From Symbiodinium natans (taxonomy: Eukaryota; Sar; Dinophyceae; Suessiales; Symbiodiniaceae), in contig CAJNDS010001813.1 of assembly GCA_905221605.1 (NCBI GenBank), positions 482,934 to 546,933 on the forward strand: DNA of 64,000 nt, written 5' to 3'. Shown here one piece after another: positions 41,590-51,905 of this stretch. The notes under the pieces are model-generated. The model saw nothing but the letters and a program-made list of their open reading frames with translations, ran no database searches and had not been told where the DNA came from. The first letter of the stretch is position 1. Every line of letters begins with the position of its first letter. A program made the position numbers and the translations under genes.

Positions 41590-41935
41590 AGGGTTTCTAG
41601 GTTCGAGGGCGCTTTCGCGTGACCTCTGGAGCTAGTGTCGGACGTAGTCACCTCTGATACATGGCAGGTCTGACCGTGCTCTGCGCGTGGCAAATCGCTT
41701 CAAGCAGCCCAAAGAAAATGTATCCCCAAACCCTAAACCCTAAGCCCTAAACCCTCAACCCCAAACCCCAAGCCCCTACAGGCTTTAGTGGATCAGAATG
41801 CAGCGATGTGTTTCGTGAAGGGTATGCCCCTGAGGGAATTGTTGAACATGTTGTTCCAAACCTAAACCCTAAACCCTAAACCCTAAACCCTAAACCGTAA
41901 ACCCTGAACCATACATGGATTCTTGGCACTTTCTG
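41590..41935. other. two unassigned open islands
   Basis: 41600-41720 is open on minus (LLEAICHAQSTVRPAMYQ); 41785-41865 is open on plus (ALVDQNAAMCFVKGMPLREL). Not assigned. Confidence 0.3.
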
Positions 41936-41947
41936 GTCAGCTCAAGG

Positions 41948-42082
41948 AGGTTTAGGGTTTAGGGTTTAGGGTTTAGGGTTTAGGGTTAGGGTTTAGGGTT
42001 TAGGGTTTAGGTTTTAGGTTTTAGGGTTTAGGGTTTAGGGTTTAGGGTTTAGGGTTTAGGGTTTAGGGTTTAGGGTTTAGGG
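41948..42082. repeat. interstitial TTTAGGG array
   Basis: About 19 heptamers with two TTTTAGG variants. Confidence 0.97.
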
Positions 42083-42182
42083 TTCCTTTTCACTGCGACG
42101 TGGGCGCCTGCTGATGGAAGGAACCTTCCCTGCCACCACGCAAGAAGACCCAAAACCTCCTAAGCCTCACAAACCTCTTGAA

Positions 42183-42470
42183 CCCTAAACCCTAAACCCT
42201 AAACCCTAAACCCTAAACCCTAAACCCTAAACTCTAAACCCTAAACCCCCTAAACCCTTCTCAACCCTCAACACCTCAACCTTAGACCCAAGAGCAACTC
42301 CAGGAATAAAAACGGCGCCCTTGTTGGTCTACAGGGGCCTACAAGGGAGCCTAAATCCTAAACAAAGAGGGAACAAGGGCCTACGCCGGGGCCTAGTATC
42401 CCCGAACCCTAAACCCTAAACCCTAAACCCTAAACCCTAAACCCTAAACCCTAAACCCTAAAACCTAAAC
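42183..42470. repeat. CCCTAAA arrays flanking a short repeat
   Basis: CCCTAAA at 42183-42250 and 42405-42470 around a copy of the AGGAATAAAAACGGCGCCCT repeat (other copies 36590, 43010, 49525). Confidence 0.9.
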
Positions 42471-42547
42471 AAACGAGTAAGGGCCTACAATGAACCAAGC
42501 CATGCTCTCACGCGGGAAGCCGGACCTTGGCGCGCGCAGATCTACCA

Positions 42548-42741
42548 TACTTGGAGGTTCATGGTACTTCGCAACCAACTATTACTGTACTTGTAGGGTT
42601 TGGGGCTTAGGGTTTAGGGTTTAGGGTTTGGGAACTGTACTTATAAGTGTACTTCTAACCATACTTGGGCACTTCAGGGGCAAAAAAGTGGGTTAGAAGT
42701 ACAGCTATAATTAGTTACTAAGTACCATGAACCTGCAAGTA
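42548..42741. mobile_element. family B MITE interrupted by a telomeric array
   Basis: Left arm TACTTGGAGGTTCATGGTAC to GTACTTGTA, a short TTTAGGG/TTTGGGG array (42595-42631), then AACTGTACTTATAAGTGTAC and a full right arm. Confidence 0.85.
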
Positions 42742-43224
42742 CTGCAGGGTGCAGGCTTATGGTTCCCAAAGCAGCAAGTTATGAGGTTCTTAACGTGCAG
42801 GGTTTAGGGTTTAGGGTTCAGGGTTTAGGGTTTAGGGCTTAGGGCTGAGGGTTGATTGTTGAGGGTTGAGGGTTTCTGCTTTAGGGTTTAGGGTTTGGGG
42901 TGTAGGGTTTCGGGTTTAGGGCGGAGGCTCCTCAATTAGGACCTGAAATTCCGACAAAGACCCGTACAGTAAAACTCCCGAAAGTCGGAACACTAGACCC
43001 GAGAGAAACCTAGGAATAAAAAGGGTACCCTTCTTGGTTCAAAGGGGAATATAAGGGAACCCCAACCCTAAAAAAAGGAAAACAGTGCCTACTCCCGGTC
43101 CTAGAACATCATTATCCTCATACCCCAGGAGAGTTACTACACAGGGAATCCCAGCACTAACTTTGGAAAGCCCCTGGTAGGACATGCAGACCCTACACCC
43201 TAAACTCTAAACCCTAAACCCCCT

Positions 43225-43322
43225 GAACCCTAAAGCAGTGTGGCAAGCGGCGGATCACTTGTTCGTCGCCTGGCTTGGCTTCTTCCTCCTCCGTTGCTTC
43301 AGGGCCTCCGCCAGTTCAGGGT
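43225..43322 (-). CDS. exon-like island, possibly downstream exon of the oxygenase gene
   Basis: Minus strand contains ALKQRRRKKPSQATN from GGAG to a GTGATC donor, phase-compatible with the last oxygenase exon. A second minus frame and the plus strand are also open. Confidence 0.35.
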
Positions 43323-43799
43323 TAAGGGAACTTAGGAGTTAGGATTTAGGGTTTAGGGCTTAGGATTTAAGGGTTTAGGAACAGAGGGTTTAGGGTTTAG
43401 GATTTAAGGTTTAGGGTTCAGGGAACTTAGGATTTAGGAATTGGGGTCTTGAGGGGTTTCCGGTTTAGTTGCAGATTTAACTAGGCGTTTTGGGATCGAT
43501 GGGTTCAGTTTAGGGGCCAAGGGATTTGGGGTTACTGTGGGAAGGGGTTATGGCATGGTTTTGCGTGCCGAGAGTGGGAAATCTTTGCTTTTCACAGGCG
43601 CTCGATAGGGAACAGTGTCTTGAAAGAAGGAAAAAATGCATGGGTTCTAGAGTCTGAGGCAGTCTGGGTAACAGGGGGCGGTTTAGGGTTTTAGGGTTTA
43701 GGGTTTAGGGGTCCTTGAAATAAACCTTGGTGCGACATCCTGAACACTCTAAGTCCTTCAGTGTACGCTATAGGAACAAGGTTGGGTCTAGGGTTTAGG

Positions 43800-43885
43800 G
43801 TTTGTAGGGTTTAGGGTTTAGGGTTTAGGGTTTAGGGTTTAGGGTTTAGGGTTTAGGGTTTAGGGTTTAGGGTTTAGGGTGTAGG
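43800..43885. repeat. interstitial TTTAGGG array
   Basis: About 12 heptamers. Confidence 0.95.
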
Positions 43886-43974
43886 GTTTAGGGTTAGGGT
43901 TCAGGGGTTTTCTCTTGCTTTCTTCAGGAGGTGTATACGGGAACCCAAATCCTCCAAAAAGGGGAAGAAAGGAC

Positions 43975-44890
43975 CCTCTATGGGTCACTGGGTACCAGGT
44001 ATTCCCCTACTTTCGAGTAGGCCTTGGAAAAAAGTATATACTACCTTGAACGAGAATAGGAACCCAGAACCCAAAAACGTATTAAAGTACAGTACTCCAA
44101 AACCCAGGTTCTTCGTGGGGAGGAATTCGACATACGTGCGCATGTGCATACGGACACAGGTAGAGCGAGCTGAGCCAGGAATTGCTCACATACAAGTGGT
44201 TCGAAGTAACCATGGACCTCAACCGAAGCCAGCAACATGCTAGCAACATGTATAAACAGATAAACTCACCGACAAGTGGCCCGACCTCCTCCACCATCCT
44301 AAAAACCCTAAATCAAGAGATCCGAATCCCCCCAAAACCGCCAAAAGGGCCGGGCTGGGTAGCCCCCCTATCCCCTGGCCCCTTTTTGCTGGACCAGGGG
44401 ACCTTCCGCAGTTCTGGGGGCAAAATCGCTTTTTTTGTTGGTGCCTATGTCGGTGGGTGAGGGCCGCAGGCCGCCGCTTACCAAAGGCCAGATGCCTCCT
44501 AGCCTTCGCTCCTGGAGCTACCATTGAGAAGCAGGGGTGCTCCATTTCACTTCCCATAAACTGCCCTAAAACCAAAGGCGTCAATGAAAGGGCCCTTCGG
44601 CCCAGACCGTCCCAAGTGCAACCACTGAGGGGGGGTATCCTCTTCCTTGGCCCCGGAGCGACCAGAACTCCAATGACTCAGGGGTTCTAGGCTGATTTGC
44701 CAGTGTCCCAGTTCACTTCCCAAAAGTTAGCCCGCAATTGTGCTTTTGCAATTCCTCAAAGACCTTGCACCAAGAAACAAGCCCAAGCCGCTAAACTGCA
44801 CTTTGCTTGCACACTCAACCCCCTCCACAAGAGCTATTCCCAGCTCTGGTCTAGGGGCTCGGGTGCAGGGTCCAGGGTAGCCTCTATCAG
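43975..44890. other. long unique stretch, partly repeated at 57.9-58.0 kb
   Basis: 44065-44105 (GGAACCCAGAACCCAAAAAC, GTATTAAAGTACAGTACTCC) is nearly identical to 57958-58010. The rest (44330-44880) is telomere-free, with open but unassigned frames on both strands. Likely a transposon remnant. Confidence 0.5.
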
Positions 44891-44965
44891 AACCCCTCAA
44901 CCCTAAACCCTAAGCCTAAACCCTTTAGCGGGGAGGACTAAGGAGGATTTCTGCATCCAGGGCGC

Positions 44966-45053
44966 CTTTGGTTTTGTGGTGTCCTCTCCAGTGTCCGCAG
45001 GGTCCAGGTCGTACCTCTGGCCTTTTTGATGCCACCAGCCGAAGATCGAGTAC
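44966..45053 (-). CDS. oxygenase exon: terminal W-W-H segment
   Basis: YSIFGWWHQKGQRYDLDPAD, then E-D-T-T-K-P-K; GC donor. The plus strand of this island accidentally reads like a glycine loop (GAFGFVV). Confidence 0.75.
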
Positions 45054-47299
45054 CTTGAGGAGGGCTCGGAGGGGGTTTAGGGTTTGGGGTCTAACTAAGG
45101 CCTGTTTAGGGTTTAGGGCTTAGGGCTGAGGGCTTAGGGTTTCGGGCTTAGAATACGTCAGCGCCTAGAGCTTATAGGCTGTTCAAGACGAAACCCTCTA
45201 TCACGGAGCCGCCTTATTCGCCCAAAAATGTTGAAATGTGCCGGAACCCCGCAACCTTAGTGTTGCTACCTACCCTACCCTAGACCATTTTGGGGTCGAG
45301 GGCGGGGCATAGTGTGCAGTAGAATCATCATGCCCGCTCCTTCCAAAGGTCTGTGGTGGAAGAGGAGAATCGGAAGCAGAAACAAAACCCTAAACCCGAA
45401 ACCCTAAACCCCAAACCCTAAACCCTAAACCCCAAACCCTAAACCCAAAACCCTGAGCGACATGCCTTGAGATGTGGGTTTGGGGTGAAGGGTTCAGGGC
45501 TTGGGATTACTCTAAAACCCTGCGCCCCCTCAACCCCTCCATGCCTAAACCTGCCACGCTTGAATCCTAAACCGCCTGGTTGAGGGCCGTGGTTTAAGGT
45601 TGTTAGGGTTTAGGGTTTAGGGTTTAGGGTTTAGGGTTTAGGGTTTAGGGCCCTCTGGTTTCTGCTAGCTGCCGTGGTCTCTTCGCAGTGACTGCCGTGA
45701 CCGCGTGCCAGTGCGGTACCTGAAGATGCCGCGTAGGAGGATTAAGGGTGTAGGGTTTAGGGTTTAGGGTTTAGGGTTTGCAAGCCCACGCCCTGCAAAC
45801 CTTCAGCCCGGAAATGCCCCCCAAAATGACACCACCAGGTAGGTGCTTAGGGGTAGGTGGTTCTGGAGCCCCCCTCCACCCCACCACCCCACCACCCCAC
45901 CACCCCACCCTGAAACCCTATACCCTAAACCCTGAAAAACCCCGGTGCCTTGAAGACCACGAGTGAGTTGAAGATCGGTACCAGCCGACGGCAGGGATCA
46001 CCCGATGACAGCTCGAGGTCCTTTCTTCTTTTTTAGTAAGAGATGGGTTTAGGGTTTAGGGTTTAGGGTTTAGGGTTTAGGGTTTAGGGTTTAGGGTTTA
46101 GGGTTTAGTGTTAGGGTTTAGAATATACTTCCCCCAAGAACCAAGCGAAAAAGAAGCCTATGTAAACTTTGCTATTCCTTCTAAATAAGGAAGGAGGCCC
46201 AAAAACTTAAAGTTCAACTACGATCGGAACCTTCATAATGAGAATAGGGATTGGGGGGGGCTAGTATAGTATCTTTATAAAGGAAGCAGAAGGGAATACT
46301 ATTAGTACAATTTCATCCCTAAACCCTAAACCCTAAACCCTAAACCCTAAACCCTAAACCCCAAACCCTAAACCCTAAACCCTATACTACTGGCTAACTT
46401 ATGTGATTTTCAGGATGAGCTATTAAACGGGTTGGGCTTCTGTGGCCCCTCAGGGCTGGCAAGGATCATGGGCTTCTAAGGGTTGCTTGGGAGGGTTTAG
46501 GGTTTAGGGTTTAGGGTTTAGGATTTAGGGTCTAGGGCAACCCTGCACAAAAACCTGACAAGCCCTTTTCGCCCAACCCCCACCCTTTCTGAGGTACAGT
46601 CATAAGTACAGTTATAACTAATTTCTCAGTTCCATGAACCTCCAAGTAAGCAAGGCAAGGTCCTCGAGTTGCCCACCCTCCGGTGCGGTCCAATCCTCGC
46701 GAGCTGTCGGAACGGGTTTCTCGTACCGTTTCAGGCATGGGAGAATTCAAACTTCTTGCCGCCTTTCCTTGCCATGAATATCATCAGAGCAGTGTTCTTT
46801 CATTAAGCAGGGTTCCTGAACCCTAAACCCTACAACCCTAAATTGCTGAGCCCTGAAGTACCCATAAACCCGAAACAACTACCCTGAACCCAAACCCTTA
46901 AACCCTTCAACCCTTCAACCCTAAACCCCAGGTTACCCTTAAACCCTAAACCCTTAACTAGCCTTGAGCCCCCGAAACCCTGGTGCGAAGGGAGGTTTGA
47001 TGCTTTCGGGGCCCGGAAGTTTCGCTTGAGCTTGGCTGCACTTGGGAGGGTAGCTAGAAATTAAACTTTTAGCTACCTTATTAAGAAACCCAATAAGCCC
47101 AAAAAGGCTAAGGATCTAAAGTTACAGTAAAGCACCACAAAGTGAGGAGGTTGTAGGCAGGGGGTCGGGGTTTAGGGGTACGGTTTAGGGTTGTGGCTTG
47201 CGCGGTTGGGCTGGGAACCCTAAACCCTAAACCCCCAGCCCGATGCCTTCGTCAGGTACCAGATGGCGGCGACCGTGCGGGAGTAGACTGTGCTACCAT
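44966..47299 (-). CDS. 2-oxoglutarate/Fe(II) oxygenase, prolyl-hydroxylase type, six exons
   Basis: Six minus-strand exons join in phase into the C-terminal half of a double-stranded beta-helix oxygenase, which would hydroxylate a protein or small substrate using 2-oxoglutarate, O2 and Fe(II). Exon 47247-47299 reads VYSRTVAAIWYLTK (R-x-x-x-x-I-x-Y-L-N strand). 46663-46695 reads DWTAPEGGQLE, the W-x-x-x-x-G-G-x-L motif. 45949-46020 contains RRLVPIFNSLVVFK. 45687-45719 reads VPHWHAVTAV, carrying the distal iron His in H-x-V. 45274-45350 and 44966-45053 carry the end, with YSIFGWWHQKG resembling R-x-S-I-x-G-W-F-H. The proximal H-x-D exon was not found; it should lie upstream, where a kinase fragment sits instead. 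Donors are GC, GA, GC, GC, GT, GC. Confidence 0.82.
45274..45350 (-). CDS. oxygenase exon
   Basis: TFGRSGHDDSTAHYAPPSTP then K-W-S-R. Ends at the second of two GTAGG repeats, which gives the right phase. Confidence 0.68.
45687..45719 (-). CDS. oxygenase exon: distal iron histidine
   Basis: 11 codons VPHWHAVTAVT after CTTCAG, with a GC donor. The opposite strand is open as well (VPVRYLKMPRRRIK). Confidence 0.75.
45949..46020 (-). CDS. oxygenase exon: core strand before H-x-V
   Basis: 24 codons DLELSSGDPCRRLVPIFNSL then V-V-F-K; acceptor AAAG, GC donor. Confidence 0.82.
46594..46648. mobile_element. family B MITE, right half only
   Basis: GTACAGTCATAAGTACAGTT to AACCTCCAAGTA. It ends about 15 bp from the 3' end of the oxygenase exon at 46663. 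Confidence 0.75.
46663..46695 (-). CDS. oxygenase exon: G-G-x-L motif
   Basis: DWTAPEGGQLE. The donor appears to be GA (CTCGAG|GACC), or GAGG if three codons shorter. Confidence 0.78.
47247..47299 (-). CDS. oxygenase exon: R-x-x-x-x-I-x-Y-L strand
   Basis: GSTVYSRTVAAIWYLTK from CTGAG (or from CACAG at 47287) to a GC donor; joins D-W in phase 0. Confidence 0.8.
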
Positions 47300-47584
47300 C
47301 TCAGCTCCCGAGCGAGCCCAAGACCCCTTAGGGCTTAGGGCTTAGGGCTTAGGGCTTAGGGTTTAGGGTTTAGGGTTTAGGGTTTAGGGTTTAGGGTTTA
47401 TGCCGTACATTCTAGTAGAGAACCTCTCATGAATTAAGACGCATACCTAAACCCATAATACACAGTGGGATGATAATATGAATGAACGGAGAAAATATGT
47501 ACCTATCTATCTATATCTGTCCATCTATGTGTATTCCTTCCTTAAGGGGTATTCTGGCATGCTTTAAGCTTGCCCCCCTGGCCC

Positions 47585-47685
47585 TTAGGGGGGGGAGGGG
47601 GGGGGGGGGGGGGGGGGGGGGGAGGGGGGGGGGGGTGGGGAGGGGGGGGGGGGGAGGGGGGGAGGGGGGGGGAGGGGAAACATAC
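47585..47685. repeat. ~95-bp poly-G tract with A/T interruptions
   Basis: Mostly G. Pro/Gly frames are artefacts. Confidence 0.97.
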
Positions 47686-47689
47686 AAAT

Positions 47690-48020
47690 TCGACGAAAAA
47701 GCCACCCACAAAAACCTTCTCGAAAACGACAAAAAATGGAATGTGCTCACAGACATTGCGCACGGATGTTGTGTTTTGACGCCTGTGACAGAAGATGCAC
47801 GCGTGGCGAAGTACTGAATGAAGGCACACATGGTGCACAACAATGTCTTAGTTTCGACATGTACAGCTGTAAGCGCATGTAGAGCGTAATCACATGCTTG
47901 AAGCACACGCAGCGATCGAAGCAAGGTACACACGTCGGGTGTTTCATGTTTGAGGCCAGGGTCACACGTGTGGCTTTGCTCTGGCGTGAACAAGTGCCTA
48001 GACGCTTCAGCCGGAAAGCG
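47690..48020. other. 330-bp unique stretch, unassigned
   Basis: No telomeric repeat. Open on minus for about 100 codons (contains ACDYALHALTAVHVETKTLL) and partly on plus (HKNLLENDKKWNVLTDIAHG). No family recognised; it sits where the proximal oxygenase exon was expected. Confidence 0.35.
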
Positions 48021-48054
48021 AATTCATGACCCTAACCCCAGTTGTTGCCGTCAC

Positions 48055-48130
48055 TGAACGCAGTGACGAGTTTCACCACGTTGTGGTGGCTCATCTTGCC
48101 AAGGATTTCGGCCTCACGCTCTGCGGCCTC
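48055..48130 (-). CDS. kinase N-lobe exon: alpha-C and beta-4
   Basis: 76 bp after CTACAAG; GT donor after TTCA. Confidence 0.75.
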
Positions 48131-49270
48131 CTTGTAGCCAAGCCACACCTCCAGTATCCAAGACAAGGGTGCTCAGAACTTTCTTGGCAGCCACCGGCAG
48201 GTACTGCCACTGCCAGCACCTCGCGGCTGGCCCCTGAACCCAGCAAGGCATCCAAAACCAAGGTTTTGAGGGAGGCTGGCGGGGGGGGGCACCATCAGCA
48301 ATGTGGGCTGGCAGGCTGTGGAAGCAGCCCGCTGAACCCTATAGATTTCGGGCTTAGGGTTTAGGTTTAGGGTTTAGGTTTTAGGGTAGCCCAGTATCCA
48401 TATTGGAATAAGGGTTTGGGGGGCTGGCTACTTTAAAAGGGAACCCAGAAACCAACAAAAAATGTGAAACTCTGCTTTTAACCGTAGCAGTTTCGGGTTC
48501 AGGGGCTTCTTGATGGCTGGGAGCTGGGAAGTTCCCCCTTGTACTAAGAGTCCGTAGTAGGGATTCTAAACGGGGGTACTGGAATCCTGTTAGTCTAAGG
48601 GGGAACATCTAAACCCTCAACCCCAAACCCTAAATGCTCAGAGGTTGGAGCTTCAGAGTTTTGCGGTTTGCCGGGGGGGGGGGGGGGGGTAAACCCTAAA
48701 CCCCGAACCCGAAACCCCAAACCCTAACCCCAAACCCGAAACCCGAAACCCTAACCCAAAACCCCTAATGCTTAAACCCTAAACCCTTAAAGGGCCTTGA
48801 TCCTTAAACCCCAAAAGCCTACGGGCTAAAGGATCAGGTAAAGAAAAACCCCTAAGTCGCCCTGTCTGAACTTGGGGTGAGGGTTCAGGAGGGTTTAGGG
48901 TCAATTTGCGTTTAAGGTTTAGGGTCTAGGGTCTAGGGCCTGGGGTCTAAGGCTCTAGGGTTATATAAGGGTTTATAGGGTTTAGGGCACACTAAATCCG
49001 CCGAAAGCCTGCAGCCAAAGAGGTTTTTCGGGTTTAGGATTTAGGGATTGTTTGTGTGTTTTTTTGTAATGGGGGGGCGGGGGAGGTGCATTCCCTCCTA
49101 AGGGGTAGTGGGCTCTTGGGGTTTAGGGCAAACTTGGGGTTTGGCCACCTAAACCCCTAAACCCTAAACCCTAAACCCTAAACCCTAAACCCGAAACCCT
49201 AGGCCCCAGGCCAAAGAATGGCACGTGAGCTTTGTCATCGTGCTTGCCGATGTAGTCGGCTTCGCCGTAC
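48055..49270 (-). CDS. protein kinase N-lobe (TKL/Tyr-kinase-like), three exons
   Basis: Exons 49231-49270 (YGEADYIGKHDDK), 48180-48203 (YLPVAAKK) and 48055-48130 (EAAEREAEILGKMSHHNVVK, then L-V-T-A-F) join in phase. They give the end of a glycine-rich loop, a VAxK-type lysine, the alpha-C Glu in E-A-E-I-L and H-x-N-V-V-x-L. The pattern resembles kinases with L-P-V-A-V-K. No hinge, HRD or DFG follows: the next minus-strand exons belong to the oxygenase. Either the gene is truncated, or the N-lobe is fused to the oxygenase, or the remaining exons escaped detection. The intron between the last two exons would be only about 49 bp. Confidence 0.7.
48180..48203 (-). CDS. kinase N-lobe exon: VAxK
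   Basis: YLPVAAKK after GTGGCAG. The 3' edge could extend to about 48166. Confidence 0.65.
48526..48610. mobile_element. family A MITE
   Basis: GGGAAGTTCCCCCTTGTACT to AAGGGGGAACATCT. Confidence 0.75.
49231..49270 (-). CDS. kinase N-lobe exon: glycine loop end
   Basis: YGEADYIGKHDDK after CCAG, with a GC donor before GCTCAC. Confidence 0.6.
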
Positions 49271-49730
49271 CTGGCTCAGCCCAGGTTTAGGGTTTAGATT
49301 TGGGTTTGGGGTTTAGGGTTGTAGAGTAGGGTATATATTTCTTGTACCCCCAAAAGGACACCAGGTATATACACTCACCAAAATTAAAAAGGAGCCCTTA
49401 TATACACTCACCAAAAACAGTAATATATACCCTGCTCCAATTTGGGGTTGACAGTTTAGGGTTTAGGCCAAGGCCCCAAAACCACAAAGCCCAAAACCCT
49501 GAAACCCTAGATCGAGGAGTAAGCTAGTAATAACGAGGGCACCCTTTTTGGGTCGAAAGGGGCGTATAAGGAAACCCAAACCCGAGAAAAAAAAGAACAA
49601 TGGTGCACTCTGGGTCCTAGCTCTCCTCGCTTAAGCCTCGTTGTCCTCCATAGCGCCAAGGCCCTTCGAAGGGCCTTGTTTTTTTGTTTTCCGAGGAGCC
49701 CCCTATTGCCTTGTGATCAAAGATAGGGTT

Positions 49731-49835
49731 CAGGGTTCAGGGTTCAGGGTTCAGGGTTCAGGGTTCAGGGTTTAGGGTTCAGGGTTTAGGGTTTAGGGTT
49801 TAGGGTTTAGGGTTTAGGGTTGAGGGTTCAGGGTT
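49731..49835. repeat. TTCAGGG run followed by TTTAGGG array
   Basis: Six or seven consecutive TTCAGGG units then TTTAGGG. Confidence 0.95.
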
Positions 49836-49945
49836 TAGGGTTTTGGGTTTTACGGTTTTTCAGAATGATATCCATGGTGGGGGGCCCTGAACCGATTCTC
49901 ACCCCCCCTCCCGCGCCTGAAGCTACAGGGGTCCATGGTCGTTTA

Positions 49946-50102
49946 TACTTGAAGGTTCATGGTACTTACTAACCAATGATAAAACTGGGCTTATGACCCT
50001 ACTTATAAGTGGGATAACCCCTATAAGGCCGTTTAGGGGTATTATAAGTAGGGTTATAAGTGCAGTTATAATTGGTTAGTAAGTACCATGAACCTTCAAG
50101 TA
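49946..50102. mobile_element. family B MITE, complete (long form)
   Basis: TACTTGAAGGTTCATGGTAC to the matching right end; nearly identical layout to 16658 and 41412. Confidence 0.9.
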
Positions 50103-50329
50103 GGGCCCCTCTGGGATTCTGGACTTCCAGGGGAGGATCGGGCTTGTACGGATTTTAGGAGCTTTTGCAAGCGCCCCACACCCCTAAAGCCTGAAACCCC
50201 TAGAGCCTTAATGCAAATAAACCTTGCAGTATGCCCTTGGGTGTTATATAAATGTATATTTAATTCCTAAGGGTGCTGTACAACCTGAAACCCGACACCC
50301 CAAAAACCCAACCAAACTCCTCCACCCCA

Positions 50330-50475
50330 CTGAAGGGCCTTCCTGCAGAGAAGATGGGCAGTGTGGGCTCGCCCTCCAGCGACGGGAGAAGTTTCCAGAA
50401 GACGCTCCTGGCGCCGCCGAAACGCATCCCGCCCGAACTCGGCATAGTATAGGGCTTTGTTAGTTCCACAAGGTT
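50330..50475 (-). CDS. exon-like island, unassigned
   Basis: The minus strand is open in all frames. The most protein-like reads ALYYAEFGRDAFRRRQERLL. Plus also open. No family. Confidence 0.35.
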
Positions 50476-50499
50476 CGCCACAGGGTTACTACGGCTTTA

Positions 50500-51110
50500 G
50501 GCGTTAGGATTCAAGATCTCAGATGCTCCGCGCTGACGGTAGCTCCTCAGCGGCGCCAGCTGTGGTATGTCCATCACGTCGGCAGACCTCGGGGCTCATT
50601 TGCTATCATTGGTAGAGGACAAATCAGGGTTTAGGGTTGAGGGTTTTCAGAGGTTTAGGGTTAGGGGTTTAGGATTTAGGGCTTAGGATGAGGGTGTGCG
50701 TGAGGGTTCCTGTGCCGGCGCACACGTGTTTTCGGGTTCTGAGATGACAGGAGCACGCTCGATGTCTTCGTGCCAAAGCTGCACGTGAGCCGCGAGCCGG
50801 CATGGCTACAAACGTAAGGCGGGGGAATCAAGCCCCACACGTTCTAGTGTGCACGAGCTTCTGCATTCTCCATCGGAATGGTTTTACAAGCCTTGCCTTG
50901 CAACTTGGAACAGGACACCACTCGCTCTTGCTGCTCCGAAAACCTTGGAAAGACCGTGCGCCAATGCCAGGAAAAGCACGTAGGCCCCCGGGCTCCGGGC
51001 GCAAAGCGGTGCCTAGCAGCCTCCTGAGGGGGGGGATGGGGAGGCCACTGTATAAGGGCCCCAATTATAGATCCCACACCCATGCTTCGTAGCAGGCTAA
51101 GCAGCATGCG
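50500..51110. other. long mostly unique stretch, unassigned
   Basis: 50510-50620 is open on minus (SADVMDIPQLAPLRSYRQ). 50800-51092 is open on plus from a Met (MATNVRRGNQAPHVLVCTSF) and on two minus frames. GC-rich, few telomeric units. No family recognised. Confidence 0.35.
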
Positions 51111-51364
51111 AGCAGAATCGCTTGATATTCTGGACCATGCAAACCCCGTTGGGGTATGGAGAACTCAGAGATGAAGCACGATTAACCAGCCCCTAAACAC
51201 CCGAAATCGCTCTAAAAATGCAAACCCTTAACGACTTGACACCCAACTTTCCCTCAACCAACCCTATAGACACCCTGAACACACCCTCTTGAACCCTAAA
51301 CCCTAAACCCTAAACCCTAAACCCTAAACCCTAAACCCTAAACCCCAAACCCTAACAAGACCCC

Positions 51365-51435
51365 GTCCTTCTCGGAGCGCTCGCTCAACTCCCAGGCTTC
51401 CTGGAGTGCGGGTCCAAGCGCTCTCGCGGCTTATT
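51365..51435 (-). CDS. exon-like island, unassigned
   Basis: ALGPALQEAWELSERSEKDG on minus, helix-like, flanked by CCCTAAA (51297-51350) and TTTAGGG (51443-51520). Confidence 0.35.
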
Positions 51436-51589
51436 GGAGTGCAGGGTTTAGGGTTTAGGGTTTAGGGTTTAGGGTTTAGGGTTTAGGGTTTAGGGTTCAG
51501 GGTTTAGGGTTTAGGGTTTCGGGTTTGGGGTTTAAGATTTGGGGTTTGGGGTGTGGGGCTCAGTTTAGGGTTTGGGGTTTAAGATCCGC

Positions 51590-51682
51590 CGACCCCGGCG
51601 GCGTGTTGGATGAGGTTGGAACCCGGCCTCCGGCAGAGATTGGAGGATGGTCAAGGCACACTCTGCCATATCCTTGGCACGT
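51590..51682 (-). CDS. exon-like island, unassigned
   Basis: AKDMAECALTILQSLPEAGF on minus. The first about 30 bp (CCGGCGGCGTGTTGGATG) are shared with the element at 12976, so part of it is repetitive. Confidence 0.35.
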
Positions 51683-51905
51683 TTAGGGTTTAGGGTTTAG
51701 GGTTTGGGGTTTAATTAGGGTTTAGGGTTTAGGGTTTGGGGTTTGGGGTTTAGGGTTTGGGGTTTAGGGTTTGGGGTTTAGGGTTTGGGGTTTAGGGTTT
51801 GGGGTTTGGGGTTTAGGGTTTGGGGTTTGGGGTTTAGGGTTTGGGGTTTGGGGTTTAGGGTTTGGGGTTTAGGGTTTAGGGTTTGGGGTTTGGGATTTAG
51901 GGTGG
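51683..51905. repeat. mixed TTTAGGG/TTTGGGG array
   Basis: About 30 units alternating between the two heptamers, with one ATTAGGG start. The open glycine/tryptophan frame downstream to 52220 is drifted repeat, not a gene. Confidence 0.95.

Noticed and set aside
44950-45000. Plus-strand I-Q-G-A-F-G-F-V-V, like a kinase glycine loop
   Set aside because: The minus strand of the same island joins in phase to the oxygenase exons with a W-W-H motif, which is better supported.
47482-47993. Overlapping 100-160-codon frames over the poly-G tract
   Set aside because: Driven by the homopolymer; the unique part is reported only as an unassigned island.
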